Below, piece after piece: positions 37,570-46,831 of a DNA stretch of 64,000 bases. Made by a program: the position numbers and the translations under genes. The notes beneath the pieces are model-generated. The model was not told the DNA's origin and did no database searches. It worked only from the letters and a program-made list of their open reading frames with translations. Numbering within the stretch: position 1 is the stretch's first letter; each line of letters opens with the position of its first letter. The DNA is from Opitutia bacterium (GTDB taxonomy: Bacteria > Verrucomicrobiota > Verrucomicrobiia > Opitutales > Opitutaceae). The stretch is from NCBI GenBank assembly GCA_003142615.1, contig PLMW01000028.1:118350-182349 (forward strand), given 5' to 3'.

Positions 37570-38976
37570 TTAGTTCTTGGTGTCTTCCTTCTTCGGTTTT
37601 TCCACGAGGATCTTGGAACCATCCTTGAGGGTGCGGCTGATGGCGGAGTAGCTGCCGGACACCACTTCCTCACCGACCTTCACACCGTTTTTAACTTCAA
37701 TGTAGGTGTTGTCGGAGACGCCGGTCTCCACCCGCCGTTGCTTGACCTTATCACCCTCCCGCACGAAGACGATCCGCTGGAGTTTCTCCTGGGTGCGTTT
37801 GGCCTCTTGGCGCTCCTTGACCAGCTCAAGATCATTGCCCGTGCGATCCTTGGCCTCCTTGGCCCGCTGCTGCTGGAGTTCCTCCGTGGTCTTGCCGCCC
37901 TCGGCCCGGACGGTAACGCTCTGGATCGGCACGGCGACCACGTCCTTCACGGTTTCGGTCTCGATGTCGACCGTGCCGCTCATGCCGGGACGCAGCCGGG
38001 CTTCATGATCCGTGACGCGGATGCGCACGAGGAAATTGGTGACCTCGTCGGAGGCCGAGGCGGCGAGGGCCGCCTGGTTGTTGCTGGCGCTGGTGGCGCC
38101 CGTAGACAGCGCGGAACTGCTGATCTCGTTCACCGTCCCGTCAAAATTGCGGCCAGGGAAGGCGTCGACGGCGACATTCGTGTGATCCCCGATTTTCACG
38201 TTGACGATGTCGTTTTCGTTCACTTTCACGCGCACCTCCATGTGGCTCAGGTCGGCGATGCGCATGACCTCGGTGCCGGCGAATTGACCAGTGCCGACGA
38301 CCCGCTCGCCCTCCTCGTTGTTGAGCACGCTGATGATTCCATCCATGGGCGAGTAGATGGTGGTTTTGCTCAGCTGGTCGCGATATTGGTTGAGGGCGCC
38401 CTCCGTCTGGCGAATCGTCGCGAGTGAGGATTGATAGTTGGCACGGGCGACCTCCCGACTGGTTTTGGCGGTGGTGTTATCGGCGTCCGAGATCAGCTTC
38501 TTCTGGTAAAGATCGTCGGCCCGGTGGTAATCCTCGTCGGCCTTGTCGAGATTGGCCTTGCTGAGGAGGCTGGCGGCCTTGGCCACGGCCAGTGCAGCTT
38601 CCTGCTGATCAACGAGGGCGACATAGAGGTCGGGCTTGATGCGCACAATGACGTCGCCCTTCTTCACCACGGCCCCCTCCTTCAGGGGCAGGGCGATGAT
38701 CTCGCCGGACACCTCGGGAGCGATCCCGACCTCGATCTCCGGCTGCACCTTGCCGGTGGCCGTGACGAGGTGCGTGATGGTCTTGATGACGGCTTTGTCG
38801 GTCGTGACCGTGGTCGGTTTCTCGCTCTTTCTGCTCTTGATCACGGCAACGACGACCAGGCCGATCACGAACACGATGGCGGCAATGATCCACCATTTGC
38901 GGCGTGATTTCTTGCGTGCAGGAACAGCCGCCGCCGCAGGTGCGGCGTCGGAGCGTGGAAGGGTGTCTGAGCTCAT
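37570..38976 (-). CDS. MacA/HlyD-type periplasmic adaptor protein
   Basis: The 468-residue adaptor has an N-terminal membrane helix (KWWIIAAIVFVIGLVVVAVI, about residues 27-46), a beta-barrel and lipoyl region (VTATGKVQPEIEVGIAPEVS, YSPMDGIISVLNNEEGERVV), a coiled-coil hairpin between them, and a C-terminal domain. A Glu/Arg/Lys-rich helical insert (RTGNDLELVKERQEAKRTQE) is longer than in typical MacA. It opens the operon and would connect the permeases with an outer-membrane TolC-like channel, which is not in this window. Confidence 0.9.
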   Translation of the reverse strand: MSSDTLPRSDAAPAAAAVPARKKSRRKWWIIAAIVFVIGLVVVAVIKSRKSEKPTTVTTDKAVIKTITHLVTATGKVQPEIEVGIAPEVSGEIIALPLKEGAVVKKGDVIVRIKPDLYVALVDQQEAALAVAKAASLLSKANLDKADEDYHRADDLYQKKLISDADNTTAKTSREVARANYQSSLATIRQTEGALNQYRDQLSKTTIYSPMDGIISVLNNEEGERVVGTGQFAGTEVMRIADLSHMEVRVKVNENDIVNVKIGDHTNVAVDAFPGRNFDGTVNEISSSALSTGATSASNNQAALAASASDEVTNFLVRIRVTDHEARLRPGMSGTVDIETETVKDVVAVPIQSVTVRAEGGKTTEELQQQRAKEAKDRTGNDLELVKERQEAKRTQEKLQRIVFVREGDKVKQRRVETGVSDNTYIEVKNGVKVGEEVVSGSYSAISRTLKDGSKILVEKPKKEDTKN

Positions 38977-39292
38977 GGTTAAATTGGTCGGTAGGGCGGA
39001 AATGTTTGGCTTATCCGGGCGTCCAAAGCAAGCAAGGGGAATCCTTGATGTGGAGAATTCGTTGAATTGCGGGGAGGGACTTCACGGCCGGCCTGTCACC
39101 GGCGAACTGCGTGGCGTGTCTCCAAGACACTCTAACGACGCGTCGAGTTGCAGTGATTTTGGATGAGCGGACGGGGGAAGGGACAGGTGGCGGGCAGCCG
39201 GGCGGCCGCGGGGTGCGCCGCTGGGGCAACCGCGCTCCGGAGAAAAACCCCTTGCTTCGCCCGGCCCACGGGGCATTGCATCATGCCTCTCC
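38977..39292. other. Divergent intergenic region, no gene
   Basis: The 316 bases between the adaptor gene and the metallo-beta-lactamase-fold gene hold no credible reading frame. One small hairpin, GTGTCT-CCA-AGACAC (39116-39130), is visible. Promoters for both directions should lie here but I cannot assign boxes. Confidence 0.6.
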
Positions 39293-40087
39293 ATGGGCCT
39301 GCGGTTTTGCATCCTCGGTAGCGGCAGTGAGGGCAATTGCGCCCTGCTCCAGACCCCCCATGCCCGCGTGCTCGTCGACGCCGGTTTCTCGGCCCGCCGG
39401 ATTGCGCAGCTGCTGGCGGCCGCCGGCGAGTCGCTCGACCACATCGATGCCGTCTTCCTCACGCACGAGCATGGCGATCACGCCGCCGGCATCGGCGGGC
39501 TGACACGCCGCCGGCCGATCAAGGTCTTCGCCAACCACGCCACCGCCCGCGCGGTGCAGGCCGGGCTGAAACACCGCCCCGACTGGCAGTTTTTCGAGAC
39601 GGGCACGCGCTTCCGATTCCGCGATCTCGAGGTCGAGAGCTTTGCCGTGCCGCATGACGCGCACGACCCCGTGGCCTTTCTCTTCACCCACGGGGCGGAC
39701 GATCTCTTCACCCCGGCGCACCGTCTCGCCTGGCTCACCGATCTCGGCCACGCCCCGCAACACATCAAGGAGCGCATTCGCGAGGCCGATGTCCTTGTGA
39801 TCGAAGCCAATTATTGCCCGCAGATGCTGAAGGACGACCCGAAGCGCCCGTGGTCGGTCAAACAGCGCATCAGCGGCCGGCATGGCCACCTCTCCAACGA
39901 AAGCGCCTGTGAACTTCTCACCTCGGTGGCCTCGCCGCACTGGCGTCACGTCTTCCTCGCCCACCTCAGCCGCGAGTGCAACAGCCCCGCGGCCGTCGAA
40001 ACCGCCTGCGCCGGCGTCCTGACCGCGATCAAGTGCGGCTTCTCGATCGTCGCCCCCGGCGCCGGCACGCCCTTCTACGAGTTTTGA
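39293..40087 (+). CDS. MBL-fold metallohydrolase of YycJ/WalJ type
   Basis: The 264-residue protein starts MGLRFCILGSGSEGNCALLQ, the G-S-G-S-x-G-N start of YycJ-type proteins. The metal ligands are in FLTHEHGDHAAGIGG (HxHxDH), in AVPHDAHDP, and in FLAHLSRECN. Homologues have 5'-3' exonuclease activity and are tied to mismatch repair or cell-wall control. It is 70 bases before the pyk locus. Confidence 0.88.
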   Translation: MGLRFCILGSGSEGNCALLQTPHARVLVDAGFSARRIAQLLAAAGESLDHIDAVFLTHEHGDHAAGIGGLTRRRPIKVFANHATARAVQAGLKHRPDWQFFETGTRFRFRDLEVESFAVPHDAHDPVAFLFTHGADDLFTPAHRLAWLTDLGHAPQHIKERIREADVLVIEANYCPQMLKDDPKRPWSVKQRISGRHGHLSNESACELLTSVASPHWRHVFLAHLSRECNSPAAVETACAGVLTAIKCGFSIVAPGAGTPFYEF

Positions 40088-40156
40088 GCGGAGCCGCGGG
40101 GCTGGCCGGCGCAAAATTTGCTTCCTGCCCTCCGTGCGCCTAGTCTGTCCCTTCGC

Positions 40157-41583
40157 ATGCACCCGCCTTCCCGCCGCACCCGGATCATTTTCACCGTCGG
40201 CCCCGCCACCGAGGGCGAGGCAACGCTGGAGGACATCATCCGCGCGGGGGCTGACGTCTGCCGCATCAACATGGCGCACGCCACCCACGACTGGACGCGC
40301 CAGGTCATCCGCCGCATCCGTACGGTCTCGCAGCGCCTCGGCCGGGAGATCGCCGTCATGATGGACATCAAGGGCCCGGAGATCCGCACCGGCGACCTGG
40401 CCGCGCCCATCGAGCTCAAACCCGGCGAGATTTTCGATTTCACCGTCAAGCCCGCCGGCCCTCGCGAAAGCACCGAGGAAGTGCGCTCGGTCGACGTCAA
40501 CTACCAGGACCTCGTCAACGACATCAGCGTGGGCGACACCGTGCTCGTCGACAACGGCCTCATCCGCCTGGAGGTTTTGGAAAAAAAGGACGCCCATATC
40601 CGTTGCCGCGTGCTCACGCCCGGCCAGCTCACCTCCCGCCGCCACATCAATCTGCCCGGGGTGAACGTCCACCTGCCCGCCTTCACTGAAAAAGACCGCG
40701 CCGACACGATCGTCGGTCTCGAGGAGGGGATCGACCTGGTGGCGCTTTCCTTCGTGCGGTCGGCGACGGACATTGAAAACCTCCGGGAATTCCTGCGCAG
40801 CCGCAATTCCCGCGCCCGCATCATCGCCAAGATGAGGACCAGTCGGCCATCACCAATCTGGATGAGATCGTCCAGGCTTGCGACGGTTTGATGGTGGCGC
40901 GCGGCGACCTTGGCATCGAGTGCCCGTTTGAGGAGCTGCCCATCATCCAGCGCCGCGCCGTCCGGGCCTGTCTCCACCACGGCCGGGCCGTGATCATCGC
41001 CACGCACATGCTCGAATCGATGATCCAGCAACCCCTGCCCACCCGCGCCGAGATCACCGATGTCGCCAACGCCGTCGACGAGCGGGCCGACTGCGTGATG
41101 CTGTCCGGCGAGACGACGGTCGGACGCCACCCGGTCGAATGCGTGCAGGTCCTCGACAAAATTGCCTGCCGCGCCGAGCAGGAGGAGCCCGACGACGTGC
41201 TCGATCCCGTCAGCCTCGGCGGCGACAAGGTGAAGCTCCTGCATTCCGCCGTGGTGCTGGCCAACGAGCTGCCCGGCTCGCTCCTGCTCACCTTCACGCG
41301 CCAGGGCTTCATGGCGCAGGGCCTCGCGGCCATGCGGCCGCGCAGTGCCATGATCCTCGCCTTCACGCCCTCGCTCGAAACCCTGCGCCAGCTGCGTTTC
41401 CTGCGCGGCGTCGAGCCTTATCTGATGGCTTTCTCCGCCGACCCGGACGTGACGATCGAAAGCGCCCTCCAGCATCTCAGGCACCTCGGCCGGATCGCCG
41501 CGGGCGCCAAGCTCATCGTCGTCACGGACATCCTTTCGCAGGACCGCCTCGTGGACAGCATCCAGCTTCGCACCGTGCGATGA
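40157..41583 (+). pseudogene. pyk: Pyruvate kinase gene with one-base frameshift
   Basis: The N-terminal part from ATG 40157 shows RTRIIFTVGPATEGEATLED, MDIKGPEIRTGDL, LPAFTEKDRADTIVG and DLVALSFVRSATDIE. The second part begins with DGLMVARGDLGIECPFEELP and continues through TDVANAVDERADCVMLSGET to the C-terminal domain. Between 40833 and 40834 one base is missing: inserting a C after AAGAT restores IIAKIEDQSAITNLDEIVQA, as in intact enzymes. As written the first frame ends near 40891. No other lesion is seen, so a recent mutation or a sequencing error is likely. If real, this copy is inactive. Confidence 0.88.
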
Positions 41584-41605
41584 CCGTGGCCACGCGCCGG
41601 CGGGC

Positions 41606-42064
41606 TCACTTCTCCCGGAAACCGGCCTGGGTCAGTTCCATCCGCAGGGCCGTAAGCGACACCTGCAGATCGAGGAGAAACACGACGAGCGAGGCGATCA
41701 ACGACGCCATGCACAGGATGAAGCACAGCATGACCAGCAGCGCCGCCTCGACCTGCAGGAGCGCCGCGAGAAACAGCGAGATGATCAGCAGGCCGGCCAG
41801 CAGGAGGCTCGCCGTGGCCAGGATGATCGCGAGTCGGATGATCTTCGCGCGCCGGTAGAGGATCGCGAGCTGCACGGTCAGATGCTCGCGCTTGATCGCG
41901 GTGGCCGCGGGCAGGTCACTCGTCAGCAGGCGGGCGCGGTCGAGGACCCGGCCGAAGCGGTTCGTCATCGACAGCAGCAGCAGGCCGACTCCGGAGATGA
42001 GGATCACCGGTCCGACCGCTGTCTGGATCACCGGAATGAGTTGTTGGAGGGTGAGCGCTGTCAT
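41606..42064 (-). CDS. DUF2721 membrane protein
   Basis: The 152-residue product has an N-terminal helix (VIQTAVGPVILISGVGLLLL), the conserved NRFGRVLDRARLL segment of DUF2721, and two more helices (LAIILATASLLLAGLLIIS, ALLVMLCFILCMASLIASLV). The family is widespread and uncharacterised. It converges with pyk, 22 bases apart. Confidence 0.85.
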   Translation of the reverse strand: MTALTLQQLIPVIQTAVGPVILISGVGLLLLSMTNRFGRVLDRARLLTSDLPAATAIKREHLTVQLAILYRRAKIIRLAIILATASLLLAGLLIISLFLAALLQVEAALLVMLCFILCMASLIASLVVFLLDLQVSLTALRMELTQAGFREK

Positions 42065-42213
42065 AAGCCGCGGTGGAATCCGCCGTGGAAAGGATGACTA
42101 GCAGAGTGGCGCTGTTTTGTCGTCACCGAAAACGGCGTTGCGCGGGAGCTGCGAACTGACCCGCGCGTTTGCCGTCCGGCAACATTGATGCATAGATTCT
42201 GCCCAACCGCCTT

Positions 42214-42540
42214 ATGACGGCCCCCGTCTTTCACTTGCGCGTTTCCCGACCCTGCCTGCGTCGCCTGCTGGCCGCAGGGGGTGTGGCGCTGGTGTTGCTG
42301 CTCAGCGTTCTGGCCGCCAGTCCCGGGCTGCACGCCTGGTTGCACAGCAACGCCGGCGAAACGGACCACGAGTGCGTCATCACCCTCTTCCAGCATGGCG
42401 TGGTCGCCGCGGCGGCCGAAGTTGCGCTGGTGGTGGTGGCGCTGGTCTTGCTTGCGTGGGTTGCATCCGCACCCGCCGCGTTGCACCTCGCTCCGCCGCG
42501 CTACTGGCTCCCCCCCGGGCACGCCCCGCCGGCGTGCTGA
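42214..42540 (+). CDS. Small Cys/His-containing membrane protein upstream of a TonB receptor
   Basis: The 108-residue product has a basic N terminus, a hydrophobic helix (LLAAGGVALVLLLSVLAASP), a periplasmic loop with GLHAWLHSNAGETDHECVIT followed by LFQHG, and a second helix (VVAAAAEVALVVVALVLLAW). His and Cys residues in the loop suggest metal binding, in the manner of DUF2946-type proteins. Its tail (PPRYWLPPGHAPPAC) ends with Cys. I believe similar proteins precede TonB receptors in related genomes, but this cannot be checked here. Confidence 0.6.
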   Translation: MTAPVFHLRVSRPCLRRLLAAGGVALVLLLSVLAASPGLHAWLHSNAGETDHECVITLFQHGVVAAAAEVALVVVALVLLAWVASAPAALHLAPPRYWLPPGHAPPAC

Positions 42541-42559
42541 GTTGATCATCGTTTCGCGG

Positions 42560-42618
42560 CGGACGCATGCGTGCGTCCGGCGCTTTCCCATCGGACCAAT
42601 GGCGGTATCCGCTGGTCC
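42560..42618 (+). promoter_or_regulatory. Two consecutive hairpins before the TonB receptor gene
   Basis: CGGACGCA-TGCG-TGCGTCCG (42560-42579) is a perfect eight-base stem. GGACCA (42593-42598) and TGGTCC (42613-42618) enclose an inner GCGG-TAT-CCGC. They end 36 bases before the receptor ATG at 42654. They may terminate or attenuate the upstream transcript, or protect the receptor mRNA. No known riboswitch is recognised. Confidence 0.4.
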
Positions 42619-42653
42619 GGGTCATACCGTGTCAAATTCAACCCAGTCGCATC

Positions 42654-44762
42654 ATGTCTCCCCGTCTTCTTCTGCCATTTTTATTCTTCACCGCCACGGC
42701 TTTCGCCGCGGACGACAATGCCAACGACAATCCCGTCAACCAGACCCCGGTGGCTCTCGATCCGTTCGTCGTCATCACCGGCCAGCTCGACAAGGCCCGC
42801 GAAGACATCGTGCCGAGCCTCGGGGCCACCGTTTATCAAATCGACAAGATCCAGATCGATACCCAAGTCATCGGTGCCAACGCCAATTTCAGCGGGGTGC
42901 TACTGCACGCCCCCGGCGTGGCGCAGGATTCCTTCGGGCAGGTCCACCTGCGCGGCGAGCACGCCAACCTCCAGTATCGCATCAACGACGTCCTCCTGCC
43001 CGAGGGCATCAGCGGCTTCAGCCAGGAGCTTGACACCCGGTTCGTCCAGACCGCCTCGGTGCTCACCGGCTCGCTGCCCGCGCAATACGGCTACCGCACG
43101 GCCGGCGTAGTGGACATCCACACCCGGAGCGGCACGCCGGCCCGGGCGGGCGATGTCGCCCTCTATGGCGGCAGCTTCGACACCCTGCGCGCCAGCGCGG
43201 AAGTGACCGGGTCGCAGGACAAGCTCCACGCCTACGTCACCGTCAGCGACAGCACCAGCGGCAGCGGCATTGAGAATCCCACCGCCAGCCGCGATCCCCT
43301 GCATGATCGCACAGACCAGTTCAAGGCGTTCGGCTATTTCTCCGATGTCATCGACTCCACCAGCCGCCTCAACCTCATGATCAGCGGCTCCTCCTCCCGT
43401 TTCCAGATTCCCAACAATCCCGGGCAGGAGGCGGCCTTCACGCTTGCCGGCGTCACCAGCTTCGATTCCGCCAACCTCGACGAAAACCAGCGCGAGGAAA
43501 ACGACTACGCCATCCTCGCCTACCAGCAGACCGTGGATAACTTCAGCGCGCAGCTCTCCGCTTTCGCCCGCTACAGCCTCGTGCAGTTCACGCCCGATCG
43601 TGCCGGCGACCTCATTTTCAACGGCGTGGCCAGCGCCGTGCATCGCGACCTGACCGGCGGCGGCTTCGAGGCCAATCTCAAGTGGTCCGCCGCCGCGACG
43701 CACACCGTGCGTGGCGGCCTGCTCCTCACGGGCACCCACGCCGGCACGCGCACCACCACAACGGTCTTTCCGGTCGACGCCAACGGCGACCAGACCTCCG
43801 CCACGCCCTTCGACATTCCCGACAACCAGCACAAGCTCGGCTGGCTCTATGGCGCCTACCTGCAGGACGAGTGGAAGCCCGCTGCCGGGTTCACGATCAA
43901 CTACGGGGCGCGCGCCGATCTTTCGCGCGCCTACGTCACCGAAGGCCAGCTCAGCCCGCGCGTGAACCTCGTCTACCAGTTGACCGACACCACCAGCATG
44001 CATGCCGGCTACGCCCGTTACTTCACGCCGCCCCCGCTCGAACTCGTGCAGACGTCGAGCCTCAACAAATTCAACGGCACGACCAATGCGCCGGAGATCG
44101 CCGCCAGCTCGCCGGTGCGCTCCGAGCGCGCCCACTACTTCGACGCCGGCCTCTCGCACCAGTTCACGTCCGCTTTCACCGCCACGCTCGACGGCTACGC
44201 CAAGCGCGCCACCAATCAGCTCGACGAGGGCCAGTTCGGCCAGGCGCTCATTTTCTCGCCGTTCAACTACCGCCGCGGACGAGTCTACGGCGTCGAACTG
44301 ACCACCAACTACACGCAGGACGGATTCTCCGCGTACGCCAATCTCGCCCTTAGCCGCGCCACCGGTCGGGCAATCGTCTCGGGCGAATTCCAATTCGGTC
44401 CGGATGAACTGGCCTACATTGCCGCGCACGACGTGTCCCTCGACCACGACCAGACTGTGAGCGCCTCCACCGGCGGATCCTACCGGTTGGGCGGCACGGT
44501 GATCTACGCCGACCTGCTCTACGGAAGCGGCCTGCGCCGCGGCTTCGCCAACACCGAACACCTGCCCGCCTACCATCCGTTCAACCTCGGTGTGGAGCAC
44601 ACCTTCAAGCTGGCCGGCACCCGTGAGCTGCACCTCCGCCTCGACGTGGTGAACGTCTTCGACGAAATCTACGAACTCCGCGACGGCTCCGGCATCGGCG
44701 TGGGCGCGCCGCAGTTCGGCCAGCGCCGCGGCCTCTATGGCGGACTCACCCTGGCATTCTGA
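42654..44762 (+). CDS. TonB-dependent outer-membrane receptor
   Basis: The product from ATG 42654 has 702 residues, with signal peptide MSPRLLLPFLFFTATAFA. The plug domain carries GVLLHAPGVAQDSFGQVHLR and ends with AGVVDIHTRSG. A 22-strand barrel with alternating aromatic strands follows and ends in Phe (LYGGLTLAF), the BAM signal. The upstream small Cys/His protein could fit a metal or metallophore substrate, but nothing proves it. No SusD or transport ATPase lies nearby. Confidence 0.9.
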   Translation: MSPRLLLPFLFFTATAFAADDNANDNPVNQTPVALDPFVVITGQLDKAREDIVPSLGATVYQIDKIQIDTQVIGANANFSGVLLHAPGVAQDSFGQVHLRGEHANLQYRINDVLLPEGISGFSQELDTRFVQTASVLTGSLPAQYGYRTAGVVDIHTRSGTPARAGDVALYGGSFDTLRASAEVTGSQDKLHAYVTVSDSTSGSGIENPTASRDPLHDRTDQFKAFGYFSDVIDSTSRLNLMISGSSSRFQIPNNPGQEAAFTLAGVTSFDSANLDENQREENDYAILAYQQTVDNFSAQLSAFARYSLVQFTPDRAGDLIFNGVASAVHRDLTGGGFEANLKWSAAATHTVRGGLLLTGTHAGTRTTTTVFPVDANGDQTSATPFDIPDNQHKLGWLYGAYLQDEWKPAAGFTINYGARADLSRAYVTEGQLSPRVNLVYQLTDTTSMHAGYARYFTPPPLELVQTSSLNKFNGTTNAPEIAASSPVRSERAHYFDAGLSHQFTSAFTATLDGYAKRATNQLDEGQFGQALIFSPFNYRRGRVYGVELTTNYTQDGFSAYANLALSRATGRAIVSGEFQFGPDELAYIAAHDVSLDHDQTVSASTGGSYRLGGTVIYADLLYGSGLRRGFANTEHLPAYHPFNLGVEHTFKLAGTRELHLRLDVVNVFDEIYELRDGSGIGVGAPQFGQRRGLYGGLTLAF

Positions 44763-44789
44763 CCGGTTGTGCCCCTCAGGATTTCGGCC

Positions 44790-45728
44790 TTACGCCTCCA
44801 GGCCGAAGACCGCCTTGACGTAGTTGTCGACACTGAAGGGCTGCAGGTCCTCGGCCTGCTCGCCAAGGCCGACGAAATAGACCGGCAGTTTCAGCTCGCG
44901 CCAGATGCCGACGATGGCGCCGCCGCGCGAGGTGCCGTCGAGCTTCGTCACGACGAGGCCGGTGAGGCCGAAGCTCCGGTGGAAAACCTTGGCCTGCTCG
45001 ATGGAGTTGGCGCCCAGCGAGCCGTCGATCACCAGCCAGGCGTGCTGCGGCGCCGCCGGGTCGTGCTTCTGCAGCACGCGGCGGATCTTCGCCAGCTCCT
45101 CCATGAGGTTGCTCTTGGTGTGCAGGCGTCCGGCGGTGTCGATGACGAGACAGTCGCGGCCGCGCGCCTTCGCGGCCTGCCAGGCATCGAAGGCCACCGC
45201 GGCGGCGTCGGCGCCGGTGTGGCTGGCGACCAGCTCAAGGTCGAGCCGCTGCGTCCACGTCCGTAACTGCTCGATGGCTGCGGCGCGGAAGGTGTCACAC
45301 GCGGCGACGGTCACCGACCGGCCGTCCTGCTTGAGCATCCATGCCAGCTTGGCCGCGGTGGTGGTCTTGCCCGAGCCGTTGACGCCGATGAGGCAGATGA
45401 CCTCGGGATTGGATGACCCGCCGGGACGGCGGGTTCCATCCTCCAACCGGCCTTCGCTGCCGGCCAGCACGCGCCGCAGCACGGTGGCACCGATGGCGGC
45501 GGCCTCCTGCCCGCGGAGTTCCCGTTCCTGCTGGTGGGCGCGCTTGATCTCCTCGAGGATTTCCGTGGTGGTCGCGGCGCCGAAGTCGGCCGTGTACAGC
45601 GCCTCCTCCAGTGCCGCGAGCGACGAGGTGTCGAGCGCGCGGCCGGCGAACAGCGACTGGGTTTTGTCGGCGATGCCGCGGGCCGTCCTGGTCAGACCAT
45701 CCTGGAATTTCTTGAGGAGAGAGCGCAT
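44790..45728 (-). CDS. ftsY: Signal recognition particle receptor FtsY
   Basis: The 312-residue GTPase has the N domain (residues 1-100), G1 LIGVNGSGKTTTAAKLAW, the DTFRAAAIEQL insertion-box start, G3 DTAGRLHTKSNLMEEL, G4 TKLDGTSRGGAI and the closing GLGEQAEDLQPFSVDNYVK. It lacks the long acidic A domain of E. coli FtsY. It binds the Ffh-loaded ribosome at the membrane. It is convergent with the TonB receptor. Confidence 0.97.
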   Translation of the reverse strand: MRSLLKKFQDGLTRTARGIADKTQSLFAGRALDTSSLAALEEALYTADFGAATTTEILEEIKRAHQQERELRGQEAAAIGATVLRRVLAGSEGRLEDGTRRPGGSSNPEVICLIGVNGSGKTTTAAKLAWMLKQDGRSVTVAACDTFRAAAIEQLRTWTQRLDLELVASHTGADAAAVAFDAWQAAKARGRDCLVIDTAGRLHTKSNLMEELAKIRRVLQKHDPAAPQHAWLVIDGSLGANSIEQAKVFHRSFGLTGLVVTKLDGTSRGGAIVGIWRELKLPVYFVGLGEQAEDLQPFSVDNYVKAVFGLEA

Positions 45729-45741
45729 CGCGAGGAATCAG

Positions 45742-45798
45742 CCACGGATGGACGCGGATGCAGAATCACGCATCCGTGTTTATCCGTGTCCATCGTGG
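45742..45798. repeat. Dispersed inverted repeat of the CCACGGATGGACNCGGAT type
   Basis: CCACGGATGGACGCGGAT (45742-45759) and ATCCGTGTCCATCGTGG (45782-45798) are inverted copies apart from one base change and one missing base. It lies in the 77-base gap between nusB and ftsY. Repeats of this kind are frequent in Verrucomicrobiota and Planctomycetota genomes, and their translations appear as PRMDAD-type strings. Confidence 0.65.
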
Positions 45799-45805
45799 TC
45801 AAAAT

Positions 45806-46255
45806 TCATTCCGTGGCCGCCTTGCGCGCGTCGCGTCCCAGGTCGCCCTTCAGCCGGTCGAGGATGCCGTTGATGAACCGCTTGGCGTCGGCGTTGGAAA
45901 ACTGCTTGGAGAGGTCGATGGCCTCGTTGATGGAGACGACCGGCGGGATGTCCTTCCGGCACAGCATCTCGAAGATGGCCAGGCGCAGGATGGCGAGGTC
46001 GATCTTGGCGATGCGGTCGAACTCCCAGTTTTGCGCCAGTGCGCGGATCTTCGCGTCGATTTCGCCGACATGCCCGATGGTGCCATGGATCAGCTCCTCG
46101 CCGAACGCATACTGGTCGCGCGGCTTCTCGAGACTCTCAAAAAACACCCGCAGATCCTCGGCCAGGTCGGCCGGCGGGTTGAGGCTCCACGCGTACAGGT
46201 ATTGCAGCGCGGCCACGCGGCCGTCGCGGCGCTCGGCATACTGGCCCTTGCTCAT
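45806..46255 (-). CDS. nusB: Transcription antitermination factor NusB
   Basis: The 149-residue all-helical protein starts MSKGQYAERRDGRVAALQYL and has the NusB core FGEELIHGTIGHVGEIDAKI, RIAKIDLAILRLAIFEML and VVSINEAIDLSKQFSNADAK, ending with RFINGILDRL. It binds boxA RNA with NusE to prevent premature termination of rRNA transcription. Its ATG overlaps the ribH stop by 4 bases. Confidence 0.95.
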   Translation of the reverse strand: MSKGQYAERRDGRVAALQYLYAWSLNPPADLAEDLRVFFESLEKPRDQYAFGEELIHGTIGHVGEIDAKIRALAQNWEFDRIAKIDLAILRLAIFEMLCRKDIPPVVSINEAIDLSKQFSNADAKRFINGILDRLKGDLGRDARKAATE

Positions 46256-46725
46256 CGGGAAAGCTTTCGTCGGAGGGCGGCCATGGCGAGCGCGGCCTGG
46301 GCGAACTCTGCGCCGCGGTCGATACGGCCGAAGCAGCGCTCCTGGGCCTGCCGCACGTTTTCGGCGACGATGACCCCATTGATGACCGGAACGCGCGCCT
46401 CGAGGGCCACGCGCAACAGTCCCTGGGAGGCGGCCTCGGCTACCAGCCCGTAGTGCAGGGTTTCGCCGCGGATGATGACCCCGAGGGCGATGCAGACATC
46501 GAGACTGTGGCGCCGGCAAAGCAGCTGCACGGCGACCGGCAGTTCGTTCGAGCCGGGGACGCGCACGAGGACGATCCGGCGCTCCCCCACCCCGGCGGCG
46601 CGCAGTTGAGCCTGGACCTGGTCCAGCAGCGCCTCGACGAAGCGTTCATTGAAACGCGCCGCGGCGATGCCGACCGTCAGGGCGGATCCATCGATGGCGG
46701 AGGAAGTGGGCGCGAGGCGACTCAT
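46252..46725 (-). CDS. ribH: 6,7-dimethyl-8-ribityllumazine synthase
   Basis: The 157-residue product condenses the ribityl-aminopyrimidine with dihydroxybutanone phosphate. Motifs are GIAAARFNERFVEALLDQV, VRVPGSNELPVAVQLL, ALGVIIRGETLHYGLVAEAA and PVINGVIVAENVRQAQERC. It lies between the ribB-type gene (106 bases upstream) and nusB. ATG 46725 matches the family; a 14-residue upstream extension is not conserved in style. Confidence 0.95.
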   Translation of the reverse strand: MSRLAPTSSAIDGSALTVGIAAARFNERFVEALLDQVQAQLRAAGVGERRIVLVRVPGSNELPVAVQLLCRRHSLDVCIALGVIIRGETLHYGLVAEAASQGLLRVALEARVPVINGVIVAENVRQAQERCFGRIDRGAEFAQAALAMAALRRKLSR

Positions 46726-46831
46726 GGGGAAACCGGACACCGGAAACCGGATTGCGCACGGCTGCAAAACAAAAAGCTAGGATGAACGGCGGACTTTCGC
46801 TCCGGTCCCCGGCAACTGCAGACCGCGATGG

